A stretch of 64,000 bases of DNA, from the NCBI GenBank assembly GCA_038529265.1, contig JBCBDX010000002.1, forward strand, positions 186,001 through 250,000. Reading direction: 5' to 3'. The notes beneath the pieces are model-generated. The model made no database searches and had not been told where the DNA came from. It saw nothing but the letters and a program-made list of their open reading frames with translations. The translations under genes were made by a program, and so were the position numbers. The stretch comes from JBCBDX01 sp038529265. GTDB lineage: Bacteria > Pseudomonadota > Alphaproteobacteria > Rhizobiales > Rhizobiaceae. This document shows positions 25,840 through 34,241 of this stretch, piece by piece (the stretch's first letter is position 1; each line of letters opens with the position of its first letter).

Positions 25840-28413
25840 TCAAACAAGAATGCAATCGTTGAAGTCACTGATCGAGAAATCACCAAGGTTTTCGCAAATC
25901 AGCGTGCTGCCACCCAGATCGATTTCCGCCGTTCCAGGACTGGTCTCGGAAATGTTGGCCAATATCCAGGATGCCAAATCCATGCCAACGTCCAGTAGAT
26001 CCAACTGGCGGAAGTCCAGCACATCCTTATCGCTTCCAAACAGGTTGAAATCGAGAATAGTGTCGGTGGAACCATCCATGTCTTCACTGCGGAACACATA
26101 GCGGTCTCTGCCATCGCCACCCGTCGCGGTGTCACTGCCAGCACCCATATAGATGGTGTCTTTGCCAGCGCCACCGAAGATGGTGTCATTGCCGGTATAA
26201 CCGTTGATGCGATCATTACCATCACCGCCGGTGATCTGGTCGTTGCCAGAGCCACCTTTGATGTAGTCATCGCCGGCACCGCCATCGAGCATGTCATCAC
26301 CGCTACCACCATCAATGCTGTCTTTACCAGCATCACCATTGATGGTGTCGGTGCCACTACCGCCTTTTAGCGTATCGTCACCATCACCACCCGACATCAC
26401 ATCATTGCCTGAGCCGCCCTGTAAATTGTCTGTTCCTGCGCCACCAGACAGATCGTCGTTACCGGAGCCGCCAAGCAGCAGATCATCGCCCTCGCCGCCA
26501 TCCAAGCTATCGTCTCCGCTGCCGCCATTGAGCGTATCGGTGCCAGTACCGCCGAACAGGTCATCGTCTTGGCCGCCGCCCGAGAGCTGGTCATTGCCCT
26601 CGCCGCCGACCAACGTGTCGCTACCGGAACCACCGTTCAGCGTGTCATTACCAGACCCGCCATTGGCATAATCATGACCGGCTGATCCGTCGAGCAGATC
26701 GTCACCCTCACCGCCATAAAGAATGTCGTCATCCTCGGGAAGCAGATTGCCATATTGATCATAGCGATTGCCGAACTCGTCATAGAAGGAAACGATAGTC
26801 GATGTTCCGTCAGGGCCGGCGCCACCGTAGATTTTATCATCACCTTCATTACCGGAAAGCTCATCGCCCAACGAACCACCAGTAATGGTGTCTTCACCAT
26901 AGCCACCGTCGGCAGTGTCTTCACCGGCGCCGCCATTGATTTCGTCATCATAACTGTCGCTAGGATCTTCAATCTCAAAGAGTTCTGGGGCTTTGACCAA
27001 AACACCAGCTGATGCATCAAATGGTGTGAAGGGATCGAGTGCACGCGGGTCCATGGCGCCATCATTGCTGTATGCTTTTGGCGCATCGGTGACCAAAACC
27101 AGCTTTGCGGTACCGTCAGAGTTATACTCGATCCGGTAGATGCCGCCTGAGGTCGCAGTTGAATCATCCATGTCATGATCACCGCCATTGCCACCGGCGT
27201 ACATGTTGCCCTCTGCATCAATGACGAAGGCACCGAAAGTCATCGCAGGCACACCGGCCATCAGAACACCGTCAATCTCCGTATGCGTGACCAGAATTTC
27301 GTTGAACACCGGGTCCCCCCCGCTGGCAACGGCAGAAATATCAACCTGGATAATCTTGCTTGGCTGACCTTCAGCGCTTGGACGGACAAGGCCATAAAAG
27401 CTCTGCGACGCAGCGTCGAACGCAACATCCCAAACCTTGTCGGTCATTAACTCGGCGGGAAATTTGAACGTCGTTGAAATTGGATTGCCGTTTGCATCAA
27501 ACTGATCAACGTCAATCATGGTGACACGGTCGAAGTCTGACTCAAAAGCCCACAAATTGCCTTTGTCGTCAAAGTCGCCCGTCCATGAACGATAAGGCGT
27601 TTCGCCAATGCGGTAAGAATTTCCCTCAGCATCATACATGACGAGGTCTGTCTTGCTGACAACGTTGCCAAGAGAGTCAACGCCATCCTTGACGGCAATG
27701 CCGTAGATCAAATCATCTTCCTGGTTGAAGCCAACACAGTTTACGACGACCGTAGCAGGTGCGCCCGCAGCAGAGTACGTGCCGGTTTCGGTATCAAAGA
27801 CATTGAGCTCGCCATCGATAACTTGGTAGATTTTCGCCTGGCCCTCTGCAAAGGCCGCTACATCAACTGATTGCCCGCCAATGTCGACGGTTGTCTCATA
27901 AGAGAAAATCGGTCCCGACGTATCGATTTCAGGGCCATCGCCTTCAGTTTCGCGGGTAACAAAAGTTAGCGTGCCGTCGCCACCGGTGCCGGTGAAGGTG
28001 AAGCTCGTTTCGGAAAAAAGCGCGCTGCTGGTATCAGCGGTGCCGACGAGCACCCCTTCCCAATAAACATCGACTGCGCCTGATGTTGACCCACCGGCAA
28101 GGTTCGCAGCTAGTTCGAACGAAATCTCATATTGCGCACCCGCAACTGTTGTCACGGTCTGCGACATTTGCGGGTTTCCTGAACCGTCCTCACCAACGGT
28201 CCAGTCGCCATTGGCACCGTGCTGCGCGAGCGTCAGCGCATCATCAGGACTGTCGAGCAAGTTTTCGCCGAGAAAGTCACCAAAGATGGTGTCATTTCCT
28301 CCACCACCATTTAGGGTATCATCGCCTTCAAGTCCGATTAATACATCGGCATCACTTGTTCCGTCGATTACATCGTTGGCGCCACCGCCAATCTGCGTAT
28401 TATCTGTAGTCAT
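25840..28413 (-). CDS. RTX-type calcium-binding secreted protein
   Basis: An 857-residue acidic protein with GGxGxDxLx nonapeptides at the N-terminus (about residues 8-45) and a long array from about 485 to 800, interrupted near 530-560. Between them lie a beta-sandwich-like segment (about 60-165) and a six-strand-repeat region (about 170-470) that looks like a beta-propeller. The C-terminal 60 residues (DVLDFRQLDLLD to CILV) look like a type I secretion signal. There is no N-terminal signal peptide and no catalytic motif I recognise; it is not an AlgE-type epimerase by eye. AGGA precedes the ATG by 8 nt. It follows algD-like by 87 bp on the same strand with no clear terminator, so it may be a matrix protein of the polysaccharide. 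Confidence 0.85.
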   Translation of the reverse strand: MTTDNTQIGGGANDVIDGTSDADVLIGLEGDDTLNGGGGNDTIFGDFLGENLLDSPDDALTLAQHGANGDWTVGEDGSGNPQMSQTVTTVAGAQYEISFELAANLAGGSTSGAVDVYWEGVLVGTADTSSALFSETSFTFTGTGGDGTLTFVTRETEGDGPEIDTSGPIFSYETTVDIGGQSVDVAAFAEGQAKIYQVIDGELNVFDTETGTYSAAGAPATVVVNCVGFNQEDDLIYGIAVKDGVDSLGNVVSKTDLVMYDAEGNSYRIGETPYRSWTGDFDDKGNLWAFESDFDRVTMIDVDQFDANGNPISTTFKFPAELMTDKVWDVAFDAASQSFYGLVRPSAEGQPSKIIQVDISAVASGGDPVFNEILVTHTEIDGVLMAGVPAMTFGAFVIDAEGNMYAGGNGGDHDMDDSTATSGGIYRIEYNSDGTAKLVLVTDAPKAYSNDGAMDPRALDPFTPFDASAGVLVKAPELFEIEDPSDSYDDEINGGAGEDTADGGYGEDTITGGSLGDELSGNEGDDKIYGGAGPDGTSTIVSFYDEFGNRYDQYGNLLPEDDDILYGGEGDDLLDGSAGHDYANGGSGNDTLNGGSGSDTLVGGEGNDQLSGGGQDDDLFGGTGTDTLNGGSGDDSLDGGEGDDLLLGGSGNDDLSGGAGTDNLQGGSGNDVMSGGDGDDTLKGGSGTDTINGDAGKDSIDGGSGDDMLDGGAGDDYIKGGSGNDQITGGDGNDRINGYTGNDTIFGGAGKDTIYMGAGSDTATGGDGRDRYVFRSEDMDGSTDTILDFNLFGSDKDVLDFRQLDLLDVGMDLASWILANISETSPGTAEIDLGGSTLICENLGDFSISDFNDCILV
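25880..26960 (-). repeat. Tandem 27-bp coding minisatellite (RTX nonapeptide array)
   Basis: The DNA encoding the C-terminal RTX block is an imperfect 27-bp periodic repeat, one unit per nonapeptide pair of turns, with units rich in GGC/GGT, GAT and AAC codons on the coding strand. It explains the long spurious open frames on the other strand. Unit number could change by slippage. Confidence 0.75.
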
Positions 28414-28500
28414 TTTGCTATTCCTGTTTTGACTGGGATGTTTTTATTGTGCTGGAAAAGCGCGACAGCCGAACGGTCTAGATCACGCTAAACCTATGTT

Positions 28501-29910
28501 TTACCAACCAATTCCCATGTAGGCTGGCGCCGATGGCATATCGTCAAAGATGCGCACCACATCGATCACTGGCTTGTTGAAGTTGTCGGCTGCAATTTGC
28601 GCCAAACCTGCATAGACCGGGTGCTTTTGCGTCACGATCACCGCATCCACGCGGTCCACCGCATCTGCGGCTGTCTCTGCAAGAAGGCCCTTCAAATCTC
28701 CGGCCAATTTAACAAGGCCGGGATTGCCATGTTTAACGTAGCTCAGTTGAGCTTCGATATTGGTTTCGTCGTTGATTACCGGGTCGTGCGCCACAACCTC
28801 TATACCGCCTTCACGAAGCTCTGCGATGACATCGAGAATTGGGCTTTCGCGCAAATCATCCGTACCTGGCTTGAATGCTAACCCCAAAACACCAACCCGT
28901 TTGGCGCCCGTGTCACGAACCATCTGGACGGTTGCGGCGACATGCTCCTTGTTGGACGTGTCGAGGTTCTCGATCATCGGCAAAGTGATGCCAGCTGCCT
29001 TTGCGATATGCGCAACGGCACGCACTTCTTTTGGCAGGCATGACCCGCCATAAGCAAAACCCGGCTTTAGGTAATAGGGCGACAGGTTGAGTTTGGTGTC
29101 CTTGCAAAAGACATCCATCACTTCATGACTATCGACACCTTGTGTCTTACAGAGGCGACCGACCTCATTGGCAAAGCAGACCTTTGCCGCATGCCAGACA
29201 TTGTCGACATACTTAACCATTTCTGCGGTCTCGATGGAGGTGATGATTGGGTTGTCGTCCACCGGCTCATATATCTTACGCACGATGTTAGCTGTGCGTT
29301 CACACGTTGCGCCGATTACGGTCTTAGGTGGAGCGTGAAAGTCAGCAATGGCAACACCTTCACGTAAAAACTCGGGGTTAAAGCAAACGCCAAAGTCCTT
29401 GCCGAGTTCCTTGCCAGAGCGCAATTCCAAGATGCGGGTCATAAATTTCATTGTCGTCCCAGGCGGAATGGAACAGCGCATGACAAACACGTGAAAGTTG
29501 TCTTTCAATGCCAGGCCATCGGCCATAATCTCAGCAGCAGACTTGATATAGCTGTAGTCACAGCCACCGTCCGCTGCTGTCGGCGTGCCGACTGATACGA
29601 AGGTGACATCTGTGTCACGAACTGCACGATAAAGGTTATCAGTCGCTTGGATGCGCCCTTCGTCGACACCTTTTTGAAGCAGCTCCCCCAACCCTTCTTC
29701 ATGGATAGGAGACTGGCCGGCAGCGATTGCGGACACCTTGTCAACATCAATGTCTACGCCGATAACTTCGTGCCCCAGCGATGAAAGGCAAGCTGTGGAT
29801 ACGGCACCGACATAGCCTAGTCCGACAACTGAAATGGCTGGTTTTTCGTCGATCAACGAAAAGCGAACGGGAACTTTTGTGTCCGCTATGATAGGTGCGA
29901 TCGCGTTCAT
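28501..29910 (-). CDS. AlgD-like GDP-mannose 6-dehydrogenase
   Basis: A 469-residue nucleotide-sugar dehydrogenase. NAD motif GLGYVG is at 30-35, NPEFLREG at 178-185 and catalytic C291 in GGSCLPK. The blocks NVWHAAKVCFANE (237-249) and KLNLSPYYLKPGFAYGG (273-289) match Pseudomonas AlgD closely and differ from the UDP-glucose dehydrogenase at 8225-9556, so GDP-mannuronate is the likely product. It has about 25 extra N-terminal residues compared with AlgD. AGAGGA lies 7 nt before the ATG. It is separated from the alg8-like gene by 442 bp and probably has its own promoter, unlike algD in pseudomonads, which heads one long operon. Confidence 0.85.
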   Translation of the reverse strand: MNAIAPIIADTKVPVRFSLIDEKPAISVVGLGYVGAVSTACLSSLGHEVIGVDIDVDKVSAIAAGQSPIHEEGLGELLQKGVDEGRIQATDNLYRAVRDTDVTFVSVGTPTAADGGCDYSYIKSAAEIMADGLALKDNFHVFVMRCSIPPGTTMKFMTRILELRSGKELGKDFGVCFNPEFLREGVAIADFHAPPKTVIGATCERTANIVRKIYEPVDDNPIITSIETAEMVKYVDNVWHAAKVCFANEVGRLCKTQGVDSHEVMDVFCKDTKLNLSPYYLKPGFAYGGSCLPKEVRAVAHIAKAAGITLPMIENLDTSNKEHVAATVQMVRDTGAKRVGVLGLAFKPGTDDLRESPILDVIAELREGGIEVVAHDPVINDETNIEAQLSYVKHGNPGLVKLAGDLKGLLAETAADAVDRVDAVIVTQKHPVYAGLAQIAADNFNKPVIDVVRIFDDMPSAPAYMGIGW

Positions 29911-30352
29911 CTAATAGTCCTCTTAGAACAGTAGTTTGAAGTTGCCGCAGGCCTAAACCGTTATTTTCCCTTTGTTTTTTCAATAACGGCTAGAGGTTTG
30001 CGTTTACGGACAGCACCACTGAACTTTCGGATAGGAGGTCGTCTCAATCGGCGCTAAAGCCGATACTTACGCAACACAATTTAAAGCTGCGCATTCACCA
30101 TATACAACCTAAAGGCGCACCAAATTGTGCCAAGCCAATGATATGGCTCGCACCTAAGGCGTGAGAAATTCACGAACGGAGCAAGAGATCAGTGCGTTCT
30201 ATCTATCCTAGACGCGCTGAAGGTTGCTTTTTTCGACCTGCCGATAATGCGCATGGTTAAGATGCGGACAAACCGGTCACTAAAATCCTTCGCTTTTTCT
30301 TAAGCGGCTATATCCCATCGCTGGGTAAAAAATGAAAAAAGCAGGTCTACAA
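29911..30352. other. 442-bp intergenic region between alg8-like and algD-like genes
   Basis: No convincing coding frame. It holds a short ATCGGC/GCCGAT hairpin (30047-30064) and, just after the alg8-like stop on the minus strand, a weak CGCTT/AAGCG hairpin followed by GGATTTT (about 30280-30306) that could end the alg44-alg8 transcript. It should also contain the algD-like promoter, but I see no clear -35/-10 pair. Confidence 0.4.
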
Positions 30353-31939
30353 CTAAAACGTGAAATCGATTGCACCAACATAGATGGCCAGTATCGTCAG
30401 GAACCCGGATACAGCGATAACGAGCTGCGCCTTGGCAATTGTGTTTTGCGCGGTAGCAAGCCATCCCTCGCCGCTTTTCGACGTCTGATTGCCTCGGTTC
30501 GACCATTTCTGCTTTGACAGGTGAAAGATCATAAAAATCTTCACTGATGCGTTGACCACCTGATTGAGATACAAAATGAACGGCCAGGCAAGATCGATCG
30601 TTCGACTGTATCTATACAAGAAAAGGCAAAGCACAATCCTACTAAACAGCACCCAGATCAAACAGGACCATAAATAGGCTGGTTCAATAAAAGCCACCAG
30701 CAAAGCCAACGTTGGGGACACCATCATGGTCCACATCGCAATGCGCTGGTCGACAATGCACCACCAAATAAATGGTTTTACCTTTTTGGGGCCAAGAGCA
30801 ATGGCGCGACTGCCATTACGTAGCATGTTCCCGGACCAACGCCGGAAGTTCTGGACCATGCGCGCAAGACCATTTTCCTTGATCACCTCGATCGTATAGA
30901 CAGTGGCGTCGGGGACATAGGTCATCTTCGCATCACGCGTGAGCATATAGTACCAAGTGGATTTGTCATCGCCTGACAGAAAACGGAACCGCCCCCAAAG
31001 CCAATGATCGAGGTGGTCAGCTTCGATGGTGCGAATGAAACGTTCACTCAGCATATGTTTGGCGCGAAACACTGACATGCGACCAGTCAGCGTAAGCACT
31101 TTTCCTGAAACGGCGTGGCTTTGCATAGCTAAACGCCGTTGAGCGAAGCGCATGTTCAGCCAAGCTTCTATCCATTTGGGCCCATAACAAATGACTTCCT
31201 CATCGGTCGTCAGTGCCTGAAGTTCCGGATCGTTGCCGAACATAGACAGCGTTTTTTCAAGAACGTCATTGCCGTAAAGGGCATCGCCATCCATGAAGAT
31301 AACAAGGTCATTAGGATCAACACCGTTGCGATTGATCGAGCGTAAAATCATGCCGATGGCCATACGCTTGCCGGGCTGGTTCTGGCGCAGGAAAACCAGT
31401 TCTGCCAAATCGTCGGGGATATCCTGAGCATAGACTTCAACGAACTCTCGAATGATCAGTTCATCATAGGCCGAGCCGGTACCGATATAGAGCGTGGTCG
31501 GAATTTTCTCGCGCCGAATTTGCCCAAGGATGGAACCGATAACGCGTTTGGTAATCGCCGGCTCCTCATAATAAGTCGTCATTTGGATATGCAGCCGGCC
31601 GGGTCGCCAGCCGCTTGCCCAAACCGCGTCAGCGTTCTTACGCATGTTAGGCCAAATAAAGTTACGGTAAATTTCTGCCCTAGCCGCGTGAGTGAACCAC
31701 CAGCCAAAACGCCAAATGCCGAGCATACCGATCACCAACGTTACATGCAGCGTGTCAGGCTGGAAAAATCGGTTTGCGGTGCCAGTTAGCAGCCAACCAA
31801 TCCCGAGGATCAATAGTATCAATGTGATAATTTGGCTGGGCTTCCACTTGGCAAAACCAGTAGCAGCAGGAACTTGAAAGGTACGAAGACGTGTCGTCAA
31901 GTCCTTGTCAAAGGCATATTCGCTTTCAGGTATTTCCAT
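30353..31939 (-). CDS. Alg8-like family 2 glycosyltransferase (polymannuronate synthase-like)
   Basis: A 528-residue membrane glycosyltransferase: two N-terminal helices (about 35-53 and 63-82), a cytoplasmic GT-A domain, and at least three C-terminal helices (about 402-445 and 505-524). Catalytic motifs are DGD at 217-219, TTDEE at 244-248, GDDKS at 323-327 and QNFRRW at 363-368. The LTLTGRMSVFRAKH and GDDKSTWYYML blocks match Pseudomonas Alg8, which polymerises GDP-mannuronate. GAGGGG lies 8 nt before the ATG at 31939. It overlaps the alg44-like gene by 14 bp. With the AlgD-like enzyme next door, polymannuronate is the best guess; another uronan is possible. Confidence 0.85.
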   Translation of the reverse strand: MEIPESEYAFDKDLTTRLRTFQVPAATGFAKWKPSQIITLILLILGIGWLLTGTANRFFQPDTLHVTLVIGMLGIWRFGWWFTHAARAEIYRNFIWPNMRKNADAVWASGWRPGRLHIQMTTYYEEPAITKRVIGSILGQIRREKIPTTLYIGTGSAYDELIIREFVEVYAQDIPDDLAELVFLRQNQPGKRMAIGMILRSINRNGVDPNDLVIFMDGDALYGNDVLEKTLSMFGNDPELQALTTDEEVICYGPKWIEAWLNMRFAQRRLAMQSHAVSGKVLTLTGRMSVFRAKHMLSERFIRTIEADHLDHWLWGRFRFLSGDDKSTWYYMLTRDAKMTYVPDATVYTIEVIKENGLARMVQNFRRWSGNMLRNGSRAIALGPKKVKPFIWWCIVDQRIAMWTMMVSPTLALLVAFIEPAYLWSCLIWVLFSRIVLCLFLYRYSRTIDLAWPFILYLNQVVNASVKIFMIFHLSKQKWSNRGNQTSKSGEGWLATAQNTIAKAQLVIAVSGFLTILAIYVGAIDFTF

Positions 31940-33344
31940 TGAAAACACCCCTCACAACGGCGACGAATGAGCGAACACGTTCATCGAAAGAGGTCACCCA
32001 ATCACGTTGAACCCGAACGGCGACTGGCAATAAATGCGGAAGCTCTACACGGATTTCCTGCGGTGTCATATCGTTTAGCGAAACGCTTACGAGCGTCCCG
32101 AACTCCGCAGATATTTCTGGGTCAATTCCGGCACTAACATCAGCGACCGTGCCATCTAACACCCGCCTGCCCTGCCCAGTGTTAACCGTCAGCTTAACCT
32201 GCATACCCTCGGTGAGAGCGGCGGCCATCTCCTGTGTCAACCAACCGCGCGCAATACGTGGCGCCAGACCTTCAACGGTGACCGCGATTTGGCCACGTGA
32301 TGCATATTGGCCACGGATTACAGCAACATCTGTAACGATACCCGCTTCCGAAGCAACAACGTGCAGGGCATCTGCGGTATCGCGCAATCTACCACGCTCG
32401 CGTCTGAGGCGTTGAAGATCATCTTCAATATCTGAAATCTCGCGCTGTACTGCCAATAACGCATCATAGAGCAGTTGGTATTCTGGATTAAAACGCCCAT
32501 CAAAGGCTTCCAGCGCGGCACGCCGCTCATCGAACTCGTCAGGCAGCGCATTGGCCGCTTCTTCGACGAGTATTGCCCTTGCCTCCTCAATACGAAGTAA
32601 GGCGACGCGTTCGCGTTCTCGCAAGACAATCATCCGCTCATCAAGCAGACTAATCCTTAGGCGAACATCAGCGAGCGCTCCTTCGCTATCAGGCGTTTGA
32701 ATGCGTACCATTATGTCGCCTACCGCGACCTGATCACCGACGGCCACTGGTACTGAAGCAACGTAGCCGCCAAGTTGCGAAATATGCGGAACAAGCGGCG
32801 CTTCAATCCGAGCATTGGTGACCCTGACGATAGCGATGTTGCTGTAAATGCCAGAGCCAAGCAGCCAGAAGATCAGCATCGCAAAGAGCGCATAGACTGT
32901 CATTGAAGCGATCGCGCGCAGGCTTCGGGGCACAGTCTTTTCGGTCGCCTTATCCAGTTCGTCTTGCGTTTCCTCCATGGGAACAAGGTCAACCGGTGCA
33001 TCCAGGCTGGTGATAATCTCATCGGTGCTCGCCATCTTTCCCGAGAGTATCGAGCGGTAAAAAATGGCTAACGTCTCTCGCTGTCTGCCCGTCAGATTTT
33101 TGAAGTACAGAAATCGTTCGCGTTCGACAGGTTGCAGCGCTACCGGAAAGGTTATTTTCACACCCTGAAATGGGATCATCAACATGCCGCGTGCGGGCAT
33201 TTCTCCGAGTTCTTTGGGATAGTTCAAGCCCTTCAGGGACCATTCTTCTATCGACACACGTTCGCCACTGTCCAACAGCAACGCCAACGGCGCTCGCACT
33301 TGGAACTCTAACTGAGACATGGGGCGCTCATGCCGGATTTTCAT
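31926..33344 (-). CDS. Alg44-like co-polymerase: PilZ-like domain, one helix, HlyD-like periplasmic part
   Basis: A 472-residue inner-membrane protein in the Alg44 layout: a PilZ-like cytoplasmic domain (about 1-100), a membrane helix (about 144-166), and a membrane-fusion-type periplasmic region with a long helical hairpin (about 225-330) between beta strands. In Pseudomonas, Alg44 binds c-di-GMP through R..R and D-x-S-x-x-G motifs to switch on Alg8. Here R4 and R7 sit near the N-terminus and the second motif reads E34-W-S-L-K-G, with Glu for Asp and a short arginine spacing, so c-di-GMP binding is uncertain. GGAG lies 8 nt before the ATG at 33344; the frame to 33374 is less likely. Confidence 0.8.
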   Translation of the reverse strand: MKIRHERPMSQLEFQVRAPLALLLDSGERVSIEEWSLKGLNYPKELGEMPARGMLMIPFQGVKITFPVALQPVERERFLYFKNLTGRQRETLAIFYRSILSGKMASTDEIITSLDAPVDLVPMEETQDELDKATEKTVPRSLRAIASMTVYALFAMLIFWLLGSGIYSNIAIVRVTNARIEAPLVPHISQLGGYVASVPVAVGDQVAVGDIMVRIQTPDSEGALADVRLRISLLDERMIVLRERERVALLRIEEARAILVEEAANALPDEFDERRAALEAFDGRFNPEYQLLYDALLAVQREISDIEDDLQRLRRERGRLRDTADALHVVASEAGIVTDVAVIRGQYASRGQIAVTVEGLAPRIARGWLTQEMAAALTEGMQVKLTVNTGQGRRVLDGTVADVSAGIDPEISAEFGTLVSVSLNDMTPQEIRVELPHLLPVAVRVQRDWVTSFDERVRSFVAVVRGVFNGNT

Positions 33345-33628
33345 ACAATCACTCCGAGAAACACAACCGGCCACCTAACCGAGGTTGCAGAGCGGAACAC
33401 GTGAAATAAAGCATATGGTGTATCTAATAAGGATAGTTCACAGCGTTTAGGAGTTTTCAAGAATCATTTTCATAATGGAAATTAGCACTCAAAACAATTT
33501 ATTCAAAATTATTTTTAATACTATTCTTATGTATATAAATATATACGAAATAATATAGAAATATACTTTATAAATAAAAATGCCTTTTCCGCATGTAAGA
33601 GTAAGCGTTGACATTAGGAGTCTGTGTA
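33345..33628. promoter_or_regulatory. AT-rich divergent promoter region between the two exopolysaccharide arms
   Basis: This 284-bp spacer separates the alg44-like (minus) and algF-like (plus) starts and must carry both promoters. From about 33478 to 33590 it is almost pure A/T with runs such as TATATAAATATATA, in sharp contrast to the flanking genes. Such DNA is bent and is a common target of silencers (MucR/Ros-type or H-NS-like); which protein binds is not visible. Confidence 0.65.
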
Positions 33629-34237
33629 ATGCGATTGAAATATAAGACTTTTCTGTTGAAAATGTCGGCCGTTTTGTTTTTGGCCGCACCAGCAGCGGCT
33701 GATGAGAGTGTTCTATATGATCAAGCGCCGCCGAAGGATGCGGTCTTTGTAAGGCTGCTTGCTGACAATGCTAAGACAGACTTCAGGTTTAACGGTCGCG
33801 TACTCCAAAGACCTCCCGGAACAGACACCGCCTATGCAGCCATCAGCGCTAAGACATTGGGTAACTCAGAAGCAGGAACATTTTATTCTCTTTTAGAAGA
33901 TCGAAACGGCAATCTCGTTTCGATTGAAGAGCCAAAAGATCGGCCGAACAGCAAAGTCCACCTGTTTCTGATCAACGCAGATGAAGCGCCGGTACAGCTT
34001 ATTGTCCCTGACCGCGAAATAAAGGTTGTCGAAGCAACGGCGCAGTTTGAAATCGGCTCCCGCTCCGTCAATCCAGTTCAGACCCCTCTCGCCGTTCAAC
34101 TGGCCGATGACCGGACTATCATTGATACATTCGACCTCAGTCTCAACCGCGGCCAGAACATCACATTTCTCGTCCAAAACGGGAAGATAACGGTGATCGA
34201 AAATCGCTTCGGACCTGTCATTGAGCCAGCTGGATAG
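33629..34237 (+). CDS. AlgF-like periplasmic polysaccharide O-acetylation protein
   Basis: A 202-residue protein with a signal peptide (MRLKYK, then SAVLFLAAPAAA, cleavage near residue 25). The mature N-terminus VLYDQAPPKDAVFVRLL and the later SRSVNPVQTPLAVQL and SLNRGQNITFLV blocks line up with Pseudomonas AlgF (LYGPTAPKGSTFVRV and so on), though overall similarity is modest. AlgF takes part in alginate O-acetylation in the periplasm; its exact role is a relay or adaptor. TAGGAG lies 8 nt before the ATG. It heads the plus-strand acetylation operon, and the algI-like gene begins 4 nt after its stop. Confidence 0.75.
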   Translation: MRLKYKTFLLKMSAVLFLAAPAAADESVLYDQAPPKDAVFVRLLADNAKTDFRFNGRVLQRPPGTDTAYAAISAKTLGNSEAGTFYSLLEDRNGNLVSIEEPKDRPNSKVHLFLINADEAPVQLIVPDREIKVVEATAQFEIGSRSVNPVQTPLAVQLADDRTIIDTFDLSLNRGQNITFLVQNGKITVIENRFGPVIEPAG

Positions 34238-34241
34238 GTCA

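Noticed and set aside
25899..26671. Long open frames on both strands opposite the RTX gene, rich in Pro/Ser or Met/Ala
   Set aside because: They arise from the 27-bp periodic RTX coding repeat read in other frames; no ribosome-binding sites, and low-complexity products.
25900..26700. CRISPR-like regular repeats
   Set aside because: The period is 27 bp with no unique spacers, and the repeat is in frame with the RTX protein.
28501..29910. Second UDP-glucose dehydrogenase
   Set aside because: The sequence blocks around the active site follow AlgD, not UGD, and the genomic context is alginate-like.
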